Shown here piece by piece: positions 36,242-44,967 of a DNA stretch of 53,475 nucleotides. The translations under genes were made by a program, and so were the position numbers. Source of the DNA: an uncultured Planctomycetaceae bacterium (lineage in GTDB: Bacteria; Planctomycetota; Planctomycetia; Planctomycetales; Planctomycetaceae). The stretch's first letter is position 1. Each line of letters opens with the position of its first letter. The notes beneath the pieces were generated by a model. It saw only the letters and a list, made by a program, of their open reading frames with translations. It was not told where the DNA came from and ran no database searches. Where the stretch lies: assembly GCA_903871805.1 (NCBI GenBank), contig CAIQIE010000173.1:1-53475 (forward strand), given 5' to 3'.

Positions 36242-36709
36242 ATGGAACGTCAGCCGATTTCCCGTGAAGGTTACGACAAGCTTCGCGAAGAAGTTCGACG
36301 TCTGGAAGACGTAGAAATGCCGGCGATTGCTGAGCGGATTAAGTCTGCGCGCGAAGAGGGCGACCTGAAGGAAAATGCGGAGTACCATTCCGCACGAGAG
36401 ACTCAGGGTTTGCTGCAGGCCAAGATTAATCAGCTCAGGTCAAAACTGGCAAGCTGCTTCATTGCAGAGCGGAATGAAGGCCCCAAGGATGCGGTAGAGT
36501 TCGGCGCTCGTGTCAGTGTAAACGTGGATGGGGATCAGGAAGTCTACGAACTTGTAGGGCCCGGTGAAGAGGACTACGAGGGCGATGTCCTGAAGATCCT
36601 GACCTCCAGTCCGATTGGCAGTGCGATGATGGGCCGCAAGGTTGGCGACAAAATTGAAGTAGCAATCCCTCGCGGCAAACTGCGCATGCAGATTATTGCG
36701 ATTGAATAA
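36242..36709 (+). CDS. greA: Transcription elongation factor GreA
   Basis: A 155-residue GreA. It enters the RNA polymerase secondary channel and stimulates cleavage of backtracked transcripts. The N-terminal coiled coil carries the family blocks [15 protein letters not shown], then the acidic tip region [20 protein letters not shown], where the Asp-Leu-x-Glu-Asn pattern contacts the active site. The C-terminal domain has [22 protein letters not shown] and the closing block [21 protein letters not shown]. Length is normal (GreA is usually 155-160). ATG 36242 starts the coiled coil; the frame is open upstream to 36170, but those residues are not part of the family. It is convergent with the DUF1501 gene. 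Confidence 0.97.
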   Translation: MERQPISREGYDKLREEVRRLEDVEMPAIAERIKSAREEGDLKENAEYHSARETQGLLQAKINQLRSKLASCFIAERNEGPKDAVEFGARVSVNVDGDQEVYELVGPGEEDYEGDVLKILTSSPIGSAMMGRKVGDKIEVAIPRGKLRMQIIAIE

Positions 36710-36808
36710 CCTGAGTGTCGGTACTGTCGGGAGCAGATTGGGGCGTTGTCAGGCCCTTGATGGCTGACATCTAAAAATCCCGTGTGTCTTATTTGGCTAA
36801 TTCCTGCT

Positions 36809-38185
36809 TTAGCTGAAGAGCGAAGTGACTGGGCTGCCCCCGTACAGTGGGTGGGGGCGTCCTGTCAGGTCATTCAGTGTCATGCTGGACGGAATTCCCA
36901 TCGCGTGCATGATGGTGGCACCCAGGTCGCGTGGAGACACCGGATTTTCTGCGGGAAATTTGGCGATTTCGTCGCTGGCTCCATAAACGCCGCCGCGTTG
37001 GACGCCGGCACCGGCGATCAGTCCGCTGTAGCAGAATGGATGATGTTCGCGGCCAGCATTGGCAGCAGTGATCTGTGGACGTCGGCCGAATTCGCCGACC
37101 CAGACGACCAGCGTGTCGTCCAGCATCCCGCGATCGCGCAGATCTGTCAAAACCGCGGCGAGTGCCTGGTCCGCGGGAGGAATCAGGTCACGTTTCAATC
37201 GCACAAAATTGTTGCCGTGTGTGTCCCAGAAATTCTGCCCGTCGTTATGCCAGTTCACAGAAACGAATGGGACACCGTGTTCCAGCAGTCGACGTGCGAG
37301 GAGCACGCACTGACCGTGAATATTGCGCCCGTAGCGATCCCGGGTGCCGCTGGGTTCCTGGCTCAGGTCAAATGCTCCGCGAACATCAGATGAGCTTAGC
37401 AGTCGGAAAGCTTCCTGTTGCTGCTGGGTCATGGAAACAGTGGACAGTTGTTCCAGGTGTGTCTGACGAGATTCAATGGCTGACAGAAGAGCCTTGCGGT
37501 GATCGAGACGGCGTGTATCGAGTCCATCGAGCAGTTCGAGGGCTGGGACAGTCCAGTCAGCGCGCGAGGGGTCACCGGTGACCAGCATGGGATCTGAAAC
37601 GGAGCCGAGCCATCCGCCGGTTTGCCCCGGTGCAACGCCTCCCGGAGCGGCGGGGTGCAGTGTTTTCCACGGCATCGTCACACTTGCCGGCAGTCCACCG
37701 GGCAATCCATGAAATTGGGAGATCAGCGCACCAAAGTGGGGCGAGTCATTTCGACCGGGGGGTTCGTCATCGCTTTTGTTGACTGGAGGGAGATGGCCTG
37801 TCAGGGTTGTGTGTGCGCTGCTGAGGTGTGCCGGGTCATCATGCGAGAGGGAGCGAATAACTGTGAGAAGATCTGTCAGTGGGGCAAGATGTCGGAAATG
37901 TTCGCAGATCTGCAGGCCTGGCGTTGCTGTTGAGATGGGCCGAAATTCGCCGCGCACTTCCAGCGGGGCCTGCGGTTTCATGTCAAAGGTATCAAGCTGA
38001 CTGGGGCCGCCCCACATAAACAGCATCAGACAGCGCTTTGCTCGCCCAAAACCTGACACCTGACTGCCTGTCTCATTTGCGGCGGCAGCCACTTTCAGCG
38101 GGAGCAGCCCTGCACTTCCAGCGCGCAGAACCGCCCTGCGCCGGATTGCGACTGACGGAAATCCGAATGGGAATCCGGATGCCAT
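36809..38185 (-). CDS. DUF1501 protein with Tat signal
   Basis: A 458-residue exported protein of the DUF1501 family, which is abundant in planctomycetes and related to sulfatase/alkaline-phosphatase folds. The N-terminus has a twin-arginine pattern, RRRAVLRAGSAGLLPL, pointing to Tat export of a folded, probably metal-loaded protein. Family blocks are CLMLFMWGGPSQLDTFDMKP, RSLSHDDPAHLSSAHTTLTG, RLLEHGVPFVSVNW and DTLVVWVGEFGRRP (metal-binding Asp/Glu), then GREHHPFCYSG and GATIMHAMGI. ATG 38185 was chosen as the start of the Tat signal; an upstream extension to 38341 is not typical. In planctomycetes these genes often follow a DUF1553/DUF1549 gene, which is absent here. The substrate is unknown. 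Confidence 0.92.
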   Translation of the reverse strand: MASGFPFGFPSVAIRRRAVLRAGSAGLLPLKVAAAANETGSQVSGFGRAKRCLMLFMWGGPSQLDTFDMKPQAPLEVRGEFRPISTATPGLQICEHFRHLAPLTDLLTVIRSLSHDDPAHLSSAHTTLTGHLPPVNKSDDEPPGRNDSPHFGALISQFHGLPGGLPASVTMPWKTLHPAAPGGVAPGQTGGWLGSVSDPMLVTGDPSRADWTVPALELLDGLDTRRLDHRKALLSAIESRQTHLEQLSTVSMTQQQQEAFRLLSSSDVRGAFDLSQEPSGTRDRYGRNIHGQCVLLARRLLEHGVPFVSVNWHNDGQNFWDTHGNNFVRLKRDLIPPADQALAAVLTDLRDRGMLDDTLVVWVGEFGRRPQITAANAGREHHPFCYSGLIAGAGVQRGGVYGASDEIAKFPAENPVSPRDLGATIMHAMGIPSSMTLNDLTGRPHPLYGGSPVTSLFS

Positions 38186-38517
38186 GCGATTGGCCTTTGG
38201 AGGGATTTGGTGGAGGGAGGGAACAGGCGGGAAAAGGAAAAGACCGATTCCTGTGGAATGCACTGTGTAAAGATTACCTGGCAAGGGGGGCGGGTGTCCA
38301 GCTTTTCTGATGGACTCAGAGGGAAACGGCGGCGAATTCAAAAATGCGGGAGTGTGGGGCAGGAGCGTGTTTTGGCCGAAGGGATCAGATTTCGTGAGTC
38401 ATTTTCCCTGGATGAGGAGAATTCTGGTGGCGGTGTTCATTGATGGGTGACACATCGAAGCAACTGCCATACAACTTGGGCGGGTGGGGCGAAATGTGCG
38501 CAGTGGGGAGAGATTTT
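38186..38517. other. Divergent spacer, no gene seen
   Basis: 332 bases between the DUF1501 gene and the S9 peptidase gene. It should carry both promoters. A strong ggggagag box precedes ATG 38518. No other structure recognised. Confidence 0.4.
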
Positions 38518-41097
38518 ATGGCTGGTACTCGGGCATCATGGCTTTGTCTTGTTGCTGTTTTCTGTGTCTTCACTGAACTTCCGGAGGCGACAGGTCAGGG
38601 GCGAGTCTACCGCGATCGTATTGAGGCTCACTGGAACGCTGCCGGAACAAAGTTCTGGTATCGAAACGAGCTTCCCGGGAATACGCGGGAGTATCTGCTG
38701 GTGGACGCAGAGACTGGCAGTCGGGCTCCTGCCTTTGATCATGCGGTCGTGGCGGACGGGATTTCAAAGATTTCGGGCCGTGATGTCGTGGCAACTCAAC
38801 TTCCCGTGGACAGTCTGGCATTTGCTGAGGATCCGGAAAGTGGAATGCTGACACTTACTGGCCCGGAGGGAAAATTCCTGTGGGAGCCGGCAAAGGCAGA
38901 GATCACCAGGCTGGAATCAGCGGCAGTGTCGATTCCGGAGTTGTTTCTTCCGCCACGGCCATCCGGAAGTTCTGCAGAGGAGATGGACCTGGAAGTGGTG
39001 AATCAGCTTGAATATCCGGTGACAATGCTCTGGATATCAGCTGATGGACAGCAGCGGGAATATGCAACACTGACACCGGGGCAGACACATAGGCAACACA
39101 CATTTGTCAGTCACGTCTGGCTGTTCAGAAAGGCTGATGGTCAGGCACTGGGGTGTCTGACTGCTGTTGCACAGGAGCCTAAGTGCGTACTGACGCAGCA
39201 GTCTCTGGACAATGTTCGGCGACGTGATCGCCCGGAGGGGCGTCGCGGTCGGCGAGGCGGTGACACGGCGTTGCTCAACACGGTGTCCCCGAGCGGAGCC
39301 TGGTCGCCGTTTGTTCGGGAGCATAATCTTTGGTTGAAAACTTTGACCGATGAGGCGGAATATGGACTGAGTACGGACGGCACTCCGACCAACACTTTTC
39401 GTCGGGATGCGCAGCGTGCACGTGCGGTGGGAATGGACTACGAGCGAGTCGACTTTGCGGATCATCTGGCGGATGTGATCTGGTCACCCGATTCGGCATA
39501 CCTGCTGGCTTTCCAGACGACTCAGGTTCCGGAGCGGCTTGTTCACTATGTTGAGAGCGGGCCGAGTGACCAGTTGCAGCCCAGGCTACAGTCTTATCCC
39601 TATCTGAAGCCGGGAGACCCGATTCCCGTGACGACTCCTCGGTTATTCAGAATGTCCGACCGAACAGAGATTCCGATTTCTCGTGACCTGTTCCCGACTC
39701 CGTGGTCACTGGAGTTTCAGGGGTGGAGCAATGATGGAAGATCATTTCGGCTGCTTTACAACGAACGTGGTCATCAGAAATTGCGGTTACTGGAGATCAG
39801 TGTGGAAACGGGGGATGTCCGTGTTCTGATTGACGAGCAGAGTCAGACCTTCATTCATTATTCATCAGACGGAAAATTTGAGTTGAGGTGGCTGTCGAAT
39901 GAAAAGGCTTTGTGGGCCAGTGAGAGATCGGGCTGGAACCATCTGTACCGTTATGATCTCAGGACCGGACAGGTTGAGAATCCAGTGACACGGGGGGAAT
40001 GGAATGTGCGGCGGATCGAACACATCGATGAGCAGGCAGGAATAATCTGGTTTTATGCTGTCGGTATTGCTGCTGATCAGGACCCCTATCACGAGCATTT
40101 CTGCCGCGCCTCTCTGGACGGAACCTCGATGGCTGTGCTGACAGAGGGTGATGGAATGCACAGCATTGCGTGGTCACCGGATCGGCGCTGGTTTCTGGAT
40201 CGCTACTCACGCGTGGATCTGCCGCCTGTCACAGAATTACGGACAGCGGAAGGGAAGCGAGTGTGTGTGCTCGAGGAAGCGGATGCGTCAGAGATTTTTA
40301 AGGATCGGGGATATTTCCCGGAGCGATTTCAGGCTCCCGGCCGTGACGGAAAGACACCGATTTTCGGAATCATTCACCGTCCGAAGGATTTTCATCCTGA
40401 CCATTCATACGCAGTGATTGAGAATATTTACGCTGGGCCGCATGATTACCATGTGCCGAAGGAATTTCGTGCGGTATGGGGCCATCAGCATCGAATTGCT
40501 GATCTGGGGTTCATTGTTGTTCAGATTGACGGCATGGGGACAGCGTGGCGTTCCAGGGCGTTTCACGATGTGTGTTATCGAAATCTGAAGGATGCCGGAT
40601 TTCCTGACCGGATTGAATGGCTGAAAGCGGCTGCCGGAAAGGTACCGCAGATGGACCTCGGCAGATTGGGGATTTATGGTGGCTCAGCCGGTGGTCAGAA
40701 CGCCATGGCCGCCCTGCTCTGGCACAGCGACTTTTACAGGGCCGCAGTTGCTGACTGCGGATGTCATGACAATCGGATGGATAAGATCTGGTGGAATGAG
40801 CAATGGATGGGGATTCCCGAAGGAGATATTTACGCTTCGAATTCCAATATGGAAAATGCTCACCTGTTGAAGGGGAGTCTGATGCTGGTTGTCGGGGAAC
40901 AGGATCGAAACGTGGATCCGGCCACAACCACCCAGGTCGCAGGGCGTTTGGTGCGTGCCGGAATAGACTTTGATTTTCTGGTGGTACCGGGGGCCGGTCA
41001 TGGGGCCTGTGAAACGCCCTGGGCCTCCCGCCGTCGCGAACAGTTCTTTGTTCGAACACTGGGCATGCCGAAGTCAGCAGCGGCGTTGGCACGGTAG
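38518..41097 (+). CDS. Prolyl oligopeptidase family (S9, DPP-IV-like) serine peptidase
   Basis: An 859-residue exported peptidase. A signal peptide (about 1-24) leads to a DPP-IV-type beta-propeller (about 250-600), with repeats such as VIWSPDSAYLLAFQTTQ, GWNHLYRYDLRTGQ and SIAWSPDRRWFLDRYSRVD. The alpha/beta-hydrolase domain (about 610-859) has the nucleophile elbow YGGSAGGQNAM with Ser723, Asp796 in VGEQDRNVDP and His828 in PGAGHGACE, so the catalytic triad is complete. It probably removes dipeptides from peptides outside the cytoplasm. The region after the signal (residues about 25-240) carries a beta-rich domain of unclear kind. ATG 38518 is supported by GGGGAGAG; an earlier in-frame ATG at 38440 is less likely. 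A short terminator follows. Confidence 0.92.
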   Translation: MAGTRASWLCLVAVFCVFTELPEATGQGRVYRDRIEAHWNAAGTKFWYRNELPGNTREYLLVDAETGSRAPAFDHAVVADGISKISGRDVVATQLPVDSLAFAEDPESGMLTLTGPEGKFLWEPAKAEITRLESAAVSIPELFLPPRPSGSSAEEMDLEVVNQLEYPVTMLWISADGQQREYATLTPGQTHRQHTFVSHVWLFRKADGQALGCLTAVAQEPKCVLTQQSLDNVRRRDRPEGRRGRRGGDTALLNTVSPSGAWSPFVREHNLWLKTLTDEAEYGLSTDGTPTNTFRRDAQRARAVGMDYERVDFADHLADVIWSPDSAYLLAFQTTQVPERLVHYVESGPSDQLQPRLQSYPYLKPGDPIPVTTPRLFRMSDRTEIPISRDLFPTPWSLEFQGWSNDGRSFRLLYNERGHQKLRLLEISVETGDVRVLIDEQSQTFIHYSSDGKFELRWLSNEKALWASERSGWNHLYRYDLRTGQVENPVTRGEWNVRRIEHIDEQAGIIWFYAVGIAADQDPYHEHFCRASLDGTSMAVLTEGDGMHSIAWSPDRRWFLDRYSRVDLPPVTELRTAEGKRVCVLEEADASEIFKDRGYFPERFQAPGRDGKTPIFGIIHRPKDFHPDHSYAVIENIYAGPHDYHVPKEFRAVWGHQHRIADLGFIVVQIDGMGTAWRSRAFHDVCYRNLKDAGFPDRIEWLKAAAGKVPQMDLGRLGIYGGSAGGQNAMAALLWHSDFYRAAVADCGCHDNRMDKIWWNEQWMGIPEGDIYASNSNMENAHLLKGSLMLVVGEQDRNVDPATTTQVAGRLVRAGIDFDFLVVPGAGHGACETPWASRRREQFFVRTLGMPKSAAALAR

Positions 41098-41134
41098 GTC
41101 ACAGACTCCGCATTCCGGGCAGCAACATTGCTCT

Positions 41135-41151
41135 GCCCGAAGCGGGCTTTT
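41135..41151 (+). terminator. Short terminator after the S9 peptidase gene
   Basis: Five-base GC arms gcccg / cgggc with loop aag, then tttt and a looser T-rich tail. It lies 38 bases past the stop. Confidence 0.6.
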
Positions 41152-41217
41152 GGGCATATTTTGACCGACGGTGCCGTCGGGCCATCAGCCTGTGTCGACG
41201 AGGAGAATCGGGAGAAA

Positions 41218-41730
41218 TCAGAACGATTCTGCCTCGGGATGAAGCGGCAGTTGGGATTCCTGAAGATCTATCCCGTTCGGTGCATGCTTTGCCGCCGGAC
41301 GAGCCAGTCCTTTGAAATCCGGAGTGCCAGTCGAGAACCCAGCGGGCTGAGCAAGTGCTGGCAGTCCATAATCGAAATTATCGCCGGACCTCATTGCAGA
41401 GAGGGTCTGGACAATGGTCACGGCAGCCAGGCACAGGGAACACACGCTAAGGGCAGCAACCTGAAGATTAAACTTTCGCACGATGAAGGTTGTGGAGGCA
41501 CGTTGCTGCATGGCTCGCGATATCGCTGGCCAGGCAGACGGGGTTATTTTCAAAGCAGTATCAGGGCATCGCAGCGAAAGCAACGCCTCTGTGGAACGCG
41601 ACATGCCGCTTCTGTAGTTTCTGCACTTCGGGCATTCTGTCAGATGCGTTGAGAGCGTCAACTGCTCTTCAGGATGAAGGTCATTTCCTGCTTCAAGGTG
41701 TACCAGATGTCTTGCTTCTGAACATTTCAT
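41218..41730 (-). CDS. Putative zinc-finger anti-sigma factor
   Basis: A 170-residue protein that looks like a membrane-anchored anti-sigma factor of the ZAS type. The N-terminal domain has HLTECPKC (H-x3-C-x2-C) near residues 31-38, the core of the zinc-binding anti-sigma domain. One membrane helix follows (about 93-113, VAALSVCSLCLAAVTIVQTL), then a C-terminal segment of about 55 residues on the other side. It lies directly downstream of the ECF sigma gene, with 110 bases between, on the same strand, the usual arrangement for a sigma/anti-sigma pair. ATG 41730 has a GGGGAGAG box; a GTG at 41745 is less likely. The signal that would release the sigma factor is unknown. Confidence 0.82.
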   Translation of the reverse strand: MKCSEARHLVHLEAGNDLHPEEQLTLSTHLTECPKCRNYRSGMSRSTEALLSLRCPDTALKITPSAWPAISRAMQQRASTTFIVRKFNLQVAALSVCSLCLAAVTIVQTLSAMRSGDNFDYGLPALAQPAGFSTGTPDFKGLARPAAKHAPNGIDLQESQLPLHPEAESF

Positions 41731-41840
41731 TGGAACTCTCCCCACGTCAAACCAGCAGGTATGTCACGGAAATCTTTCTGCGATTTGGCCGTCCTTATCA
41801 ATACCATCGAACAATACTGCATAATGAAATTGCTTACTGT

Positions 41841-42521
41841 TTACTCTGAGTTCTCTGGAGATTGGTCTGAATCCTCGCGAAGCCCGCGTCTTTCCCGTCG
41901 TTCCCACGCTTCACGAAACATCCGTCGGGCCTCTGCCAGTCTCCAGCGAATCGTGGCTTCACTACGATCTGTGACAGCGGCCACATCGGACGTGCAAAAG
42001 CCTTCAAGATCTCTGAGCACCAGCACCGTCCGGTACGCTTCCGGAACTTCCGCCAGAACAAGCTGCACTTCTTGCGCCAGATCGAGGTTGTTTCGTGGGT
42101 CCCCGACCTGCGGATCCGGCATGCGGTCACGAGATGCGTCAGAGAACAGTGACCACCGGATGCGTCGTCGGGCACGTCGCAGGTGGTCGTATGTCAGATT
42201 GATCGCGAGTCGGAACAACCATGGACCGAAGCGTCGGGCCGGGTCAAACTGTTCCAGACGTTCCCATGCCCTCAGGAATGATTCCTGACCAAGATCGGCG
42301 ATAGTTTCCTGATCGGATATGAATCGGCCGATCACCCGTGCAACACGCCGTTCGTATCGCTGGACCAGTTCCCGAAAAGCATCCTGATCTCCCAATCGGG
42401 CCGAATGCACAAGGCGCGCCTCACTGGAGGACACTTTGTCACCGTCAGACGGTGAGTCCTGTGAGTCGTCGATCCAGCGATTGGGGGCGTCCGATTCGGA
42501 CATTCCGGGAATTCCGGGCAT
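41841..42521 (-). CDS. ECF-type RNA polymerase sigma factor
   Basis: A 226-residue ECF sigma factor. Sigma region 2 (about residues 45-110) reads FRELVQRYERRVARVIGRFI, then DLGQESFLRAWERLEQFDP and RFGPWLFRLAINLTYDHLRR, which recognise the -10 element. Region 4 (about 150-205) has LAEVPEAYRTVLVLRDLEGF, then DVAAVTDRSEATIRWRLAEARR as the -35-binding helix-turn-helix. About 35 residues precede region 2, longer than the minimum. ATG 42521 is used; ATG 42503 is an alternative. A likely anti-sigma gene follows. A perfect 18-base palindrome, 74 bases upstream, may be an operator or part of its promoter. Confidence 0.92.
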   Translation of the reverse strand: MPGIPGMSESDAPNRWIDDSQDSPSDGDKVSSSEARLVHSARLGDQDAFRELVQRYERRVARVIGRFISDQETIADLGQESFLRAWERLEQFDPARRFGPWLFRLAINLTYDHLRRARRRIRWSLFSDASRDRMPDPQVGDPRNNLDLAQEVQLVLAEVPEAYRTVLVLRDLEGFCTSDVAAVTDRSEATIRWRLAEARRMFREAWERRERRGLREDSDQSPENSE

Positions 42522-42594
42522 TTCCGCAGCCTTTCTGCAGAAAATACGCAAAGGCTCCGGGAATCGTTGGGTGGTTTTTGGGAAATCTCCCCAA

Positions 42595-42612
42595 GCATAG
42601 CGACCGCTATGC
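42595..42612. promoter_or_regulatory. Perfect palindrome upstream of ECF sigma gene
   Basis: gcatagcg-ac-cgctatgc: two perfect 8-base arms with a 2-base centre, 74 bases upstream of ATG 42521, within the 195-base spacer that follows the PEGA gene's stop. Size and position suit an operator for a dimeric regulator. No protein can be assigned to it. Confidence 0.5.
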
Positions 42613-42716
42613 TGCGGTACTCCCGAAAACGCCAGTTTTCACGATTTCCCATCGAGAATACCTGCGTTTTGACGGTTCATACTGAGCGATCTCAGGTGGC
42701 ATTGTTTGCGAATAAA

Positions 42717-43121
42717 TCATCGCCCGCCGTGAAGAGCTTCACTGCGGAGTGAATTTCCGCGTTTCAGGACATCGCCGGGAACATCTGCACGGCGTGGTCG
42801 CAACTGGAATGCGAACTGTCGATGGTCTGTCATGTGACGCCCCGAAAAGTTATCCGAGAGGAAGTCCATCGGAAACTTCTGGTACCAGGGGCTGTTGACG
42901 TTGATCATCTCGGTATGCGTCTCGTAGCCGTCCATCATCAACTGAACTTCCCTGGTCCCGTACCATGTGAAGTCGAATGACGCCGGAGTGTAGCCGAGAT
43001 CTTTCCCGTCAACTTTGACCAGGGCGCCCTGTGGGTACGAGTTGATCGTTACTCGACGATGGACGCATCCCGCCTGAGCAATGGAGAGCAAAACCAACAA
43101 AATCGCCAGACGAAACGACAT
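42717..43121 (-). CDS. PEGA-domain lipoprotein
   Basis: A 134-residue lipoprotein. The signal sequence LAILLVLLSIAQAGC ends with the lipidated Cys19. A PEGA domain follows at about 24-90: RRVTINSYPQGALVKVDGKDLGYTP, then TWYGTREVQLMMDGYETHTE. PEGA domains are surface-exposed beta modules with no enzymatic role. The C-terminal 40 residues (QFAFQLRPRRADVPGDVLKR) are unstructured. A GGGAAG box precedes ATG 43121. It is on the same strand as the ECF sigma gene downstream, but a 195-base spacer with a palindrome lies between, so they may be separate units. Function is probably structural or ligand-binding at the cell surface. Confidence 0.85.
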   Translation of the reverse strand: MSFRLAILLVLLSIAQAGCVHRRVTINSYPQGALVKVDGKDLGYTPASFDFTWYGTREVQLMMDGYETHTEMINVNSPWYQKFPMDFLSDNFSGRHMTDHRQFAFQLRPRRADVPGDVLKRGNSLRSEALHGGR

Positions 43122-43473
43122 CCGGGACTTCCCTGCCCTTTTTGAGTTGATTGGGGAATGACGTAATCAGGAAACTCTGCCGGTCGTTTTGCGACCGTCG
43201 ATTACTGCATGTACCCACAATAGTTTTTTGCGCAGCGTCTCTTTGAACGGACTGAGCACGGTGTGGAGGCTACATCGGGAGCCTGAAATTCTCCAAGGCC
43301 AATTTGATTCCGGGCGTACGAAAGATTTTCGGTCCACAGTCCCGTTGGCAAAATAGTAGTCGCAACCGCTCCGCCTGGTACAGCGAACGGACGACTCAGT
43401 GGCAAGCCTGCTTTGCAGACGCAACAGCAACAGCAGCATGGCCTGGAGAGTACCACAGGCATTCCGAGGCGGG
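43122..43473. other. Spacer, no gene seen
   Basis: 352 bases between two minus-strand genes. Short open frames occur on both strands but none resembles a protein family. No repeat or RNA structure was recognised. Confidence 0.4.
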
Positions 43474-43830
43474 TTACACGGACCGACGGGATAGTTCGTA
43501 TACCGGCCACTCGGACCCGCATCCATTGCAGTGAAATCCGATAATAGTGGCAGTTCCAGGTACCGGCAGTCGACTTCGCTGACTGATTGTCGCGTCGTTC
43601 AGTTCCATGGGCTCTACATCGCGGCGATGGCAGTCTGGACACTCGCAGTTGTCATGGATCAACCTCGCCCGATCAACAGCGGGCATAAAGCGACCGGAGA
43701 AAACTACGGACCGGCGGGCCCGATCGAACGGGATGATGTGCTCCGACTCAACTTTGACTGGCTCAGATGGGCCGACATCTTCAAGTTCTGAATCTGGCGG
43801 ACAAAACACTCGCAGACTGACGCGGTTCAT
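43474..43830 (-). CDS. Small zinc-ribbon-like protein of unknown function
   Basis: A 118-residue cytoplasmic protein. Four cysteine-containing knuckles suggest zinc binding: CECPDCH near residues 63-69 and FHCNGCG near 99-105, i.e. two CxxC-type pairs about 36 residues apart. The segment between (DVEPMELNDATISQRSRLPVPG) has no family match I recognise. It starts at ATG 43830 with an excellent GGAGGA box 7 bases upstream, which supports real translation; an in-frame start at 43878 is poorer. It lies on the same strand as the PEGA and ECF genes. It could bind nucleic acid or a protein partner, but this is a guess from the zinc ribbon. Confidence 0.65.
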   Translation of the reverse strand: MNRVSLRVFCPPDSELEDVGPSEPVKVESEHIIPFDRARRSVVFSGRFMPAVDRARLIHDNCECPDCHRRDVEPMELNDATISQRSRLPVPGTATIIGFHCNGCGSEWPVYELSRRSV

Positions 43831-44305
43831 TGTGGTTCCTCCCTGAAACACAACAGAACAATCCATTAACTCGGGCATTTAGGACGCCCCGCAGTCCGAT
43901 CGCGTCATTTGCGAAACTGGACTGCCTTTCATTCGATTGTCTCAGCAACTCTACTCCCTGCACTGGAGAAACTCAAGGCTGCCGAAAAAGATGAGATCCT
44001 GGGGGTTTTGTGCTGAATGTGGGGTTTTTGTGGAGGGGGTTTGCGGTGTTTACGAAGAATTTTTGGGCATGGAAGGTCGATGTTTGCACCATGCTTCAAA
44101 AAACTCTGAAAATGCAGGAAATGGATGGTTTGTGTTGTCGACGGGTTACGTTCCAATTACACTACTGACATTGTAATCCCCGCCGGAAGCGATTCCGGTC
44201 CGTCGGGCGGACTGCGGTTCCCGGAAGAATTTTCGGAGATTATTGCAGTTTTGACGGGGTGGCAGCCCGCAGGTTTCTGGTATTCAGAAGGTGATAAGTC
44301 TTTTC
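43831..44305. other. Spacer before rpsR
   Basis: 475 bases without a supported gene. The last 30 bases contain the ribosome-binding site of rpsR (agaagg at about 44286). The rpsR promoter must be here but was not identified. No family of ribosomal leader RNA was recognised. Confidence 0.4.
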
Positions 44306-44587
44306 ATGGCAACAATTTCCCGAGCAGATCTGAAAAAACTTCGCAAACGACGTGCGCGGCTCAAGAAAAAGAAAATGAGCTGCCAGTTTACAGCCGGTGG
44401 TGTTGTGCCACGTCCGGTGTATGTTGACTACAAAGACCTGAAGACGCTTCGAACACTGATTGACCGGGAAGGACGTATTCTTCCCCGTCGTCGGACAGGT
44501 ACAACGGCGTTGTTTCAGCGGGCCGTTCGCAAGGCTGTTCTTCGTGCTCGCTTCATTGGCCTGCTGCCGTTCGTGGCAGAAGAGTAA
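44306..44587 (+). CDS. rpsR: 30S ribosomal protein bS18
   Basis: A 93-residue ribosomal protein bS18 of the small subunit platform, which binds 16S rRNA with bS6. The C-terminal family block is clear: [19 protein letters not shown], then [20 protein letters not shown] and RFIGLLPFV. The N-terminus is rich in Lys and Arg ([17 protein letters not shown]). It contains one cysteine in MSCQF where zinc-binding versions have more. ATG 44306 has AGAAGG upstream. In many bacteria rpsR sits between rpsF/ssb and rplI; here it stands alone, with its own terminator 46 bases after the stop. Confidence 0.97.
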   Translation: MATISRADLKKLRKRRARLKKKKMSCQFTAGGVVPRPVYVDYKDLKTLRTLIDREGRILPRRRTGTTALFQRAVRKAVLRARFIGLLPFVAEE

Positions 44588-44967
44588 CAATAGCGAAATA
44601 CCGAGGCGAAATACTGACAACGATTCAAAAAAGCCAGTGGCAGTGCCACTGGCTTTTTTGCTGCGCTGGTCGCCAGACTTTTGTAAGTGGCGCGGTTTGC
44701 TGGTTTGCTTTTTTGCGTTGGTTTCCTCAGCGGGGACGCGGAAGCGTCCGGTTCAGAATGCAGGGCTGGCCACCATCCGGCTCCCCTGCCCCAGCTTTGC
44801 TGTCCAGAAGCGGAAAGAGACGAATTGTGCGAGGATCCAGACACGTCGGTCATCCCGGGAGGCGGGTTGGGCGTTGCGTCGATGCTGACATAGGGTTTGA
44901 ATAGTTGATATCACCAGAGATTCACGGTGACAATGAGAGCCGACAGGCAACTGTTTCCTGAGATCTT
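44588..44967. other. Spacer after rpsR, no gene seen
   Basis: 380 bases containing the rpsR terminator and then nothing I can support. Open frames here (for example near 44687-44893) carry no recognisable motif. Confidence 0.4.
44633..44659 (+). terminator. Intrinsic terminator of rpsR
   Basis: Perfect arms gccagtgg (44633-44640) and ccactggc (44646-44653), a 5-base loop and six Ts. A-run just before the left arm. Confidence 0.92.
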
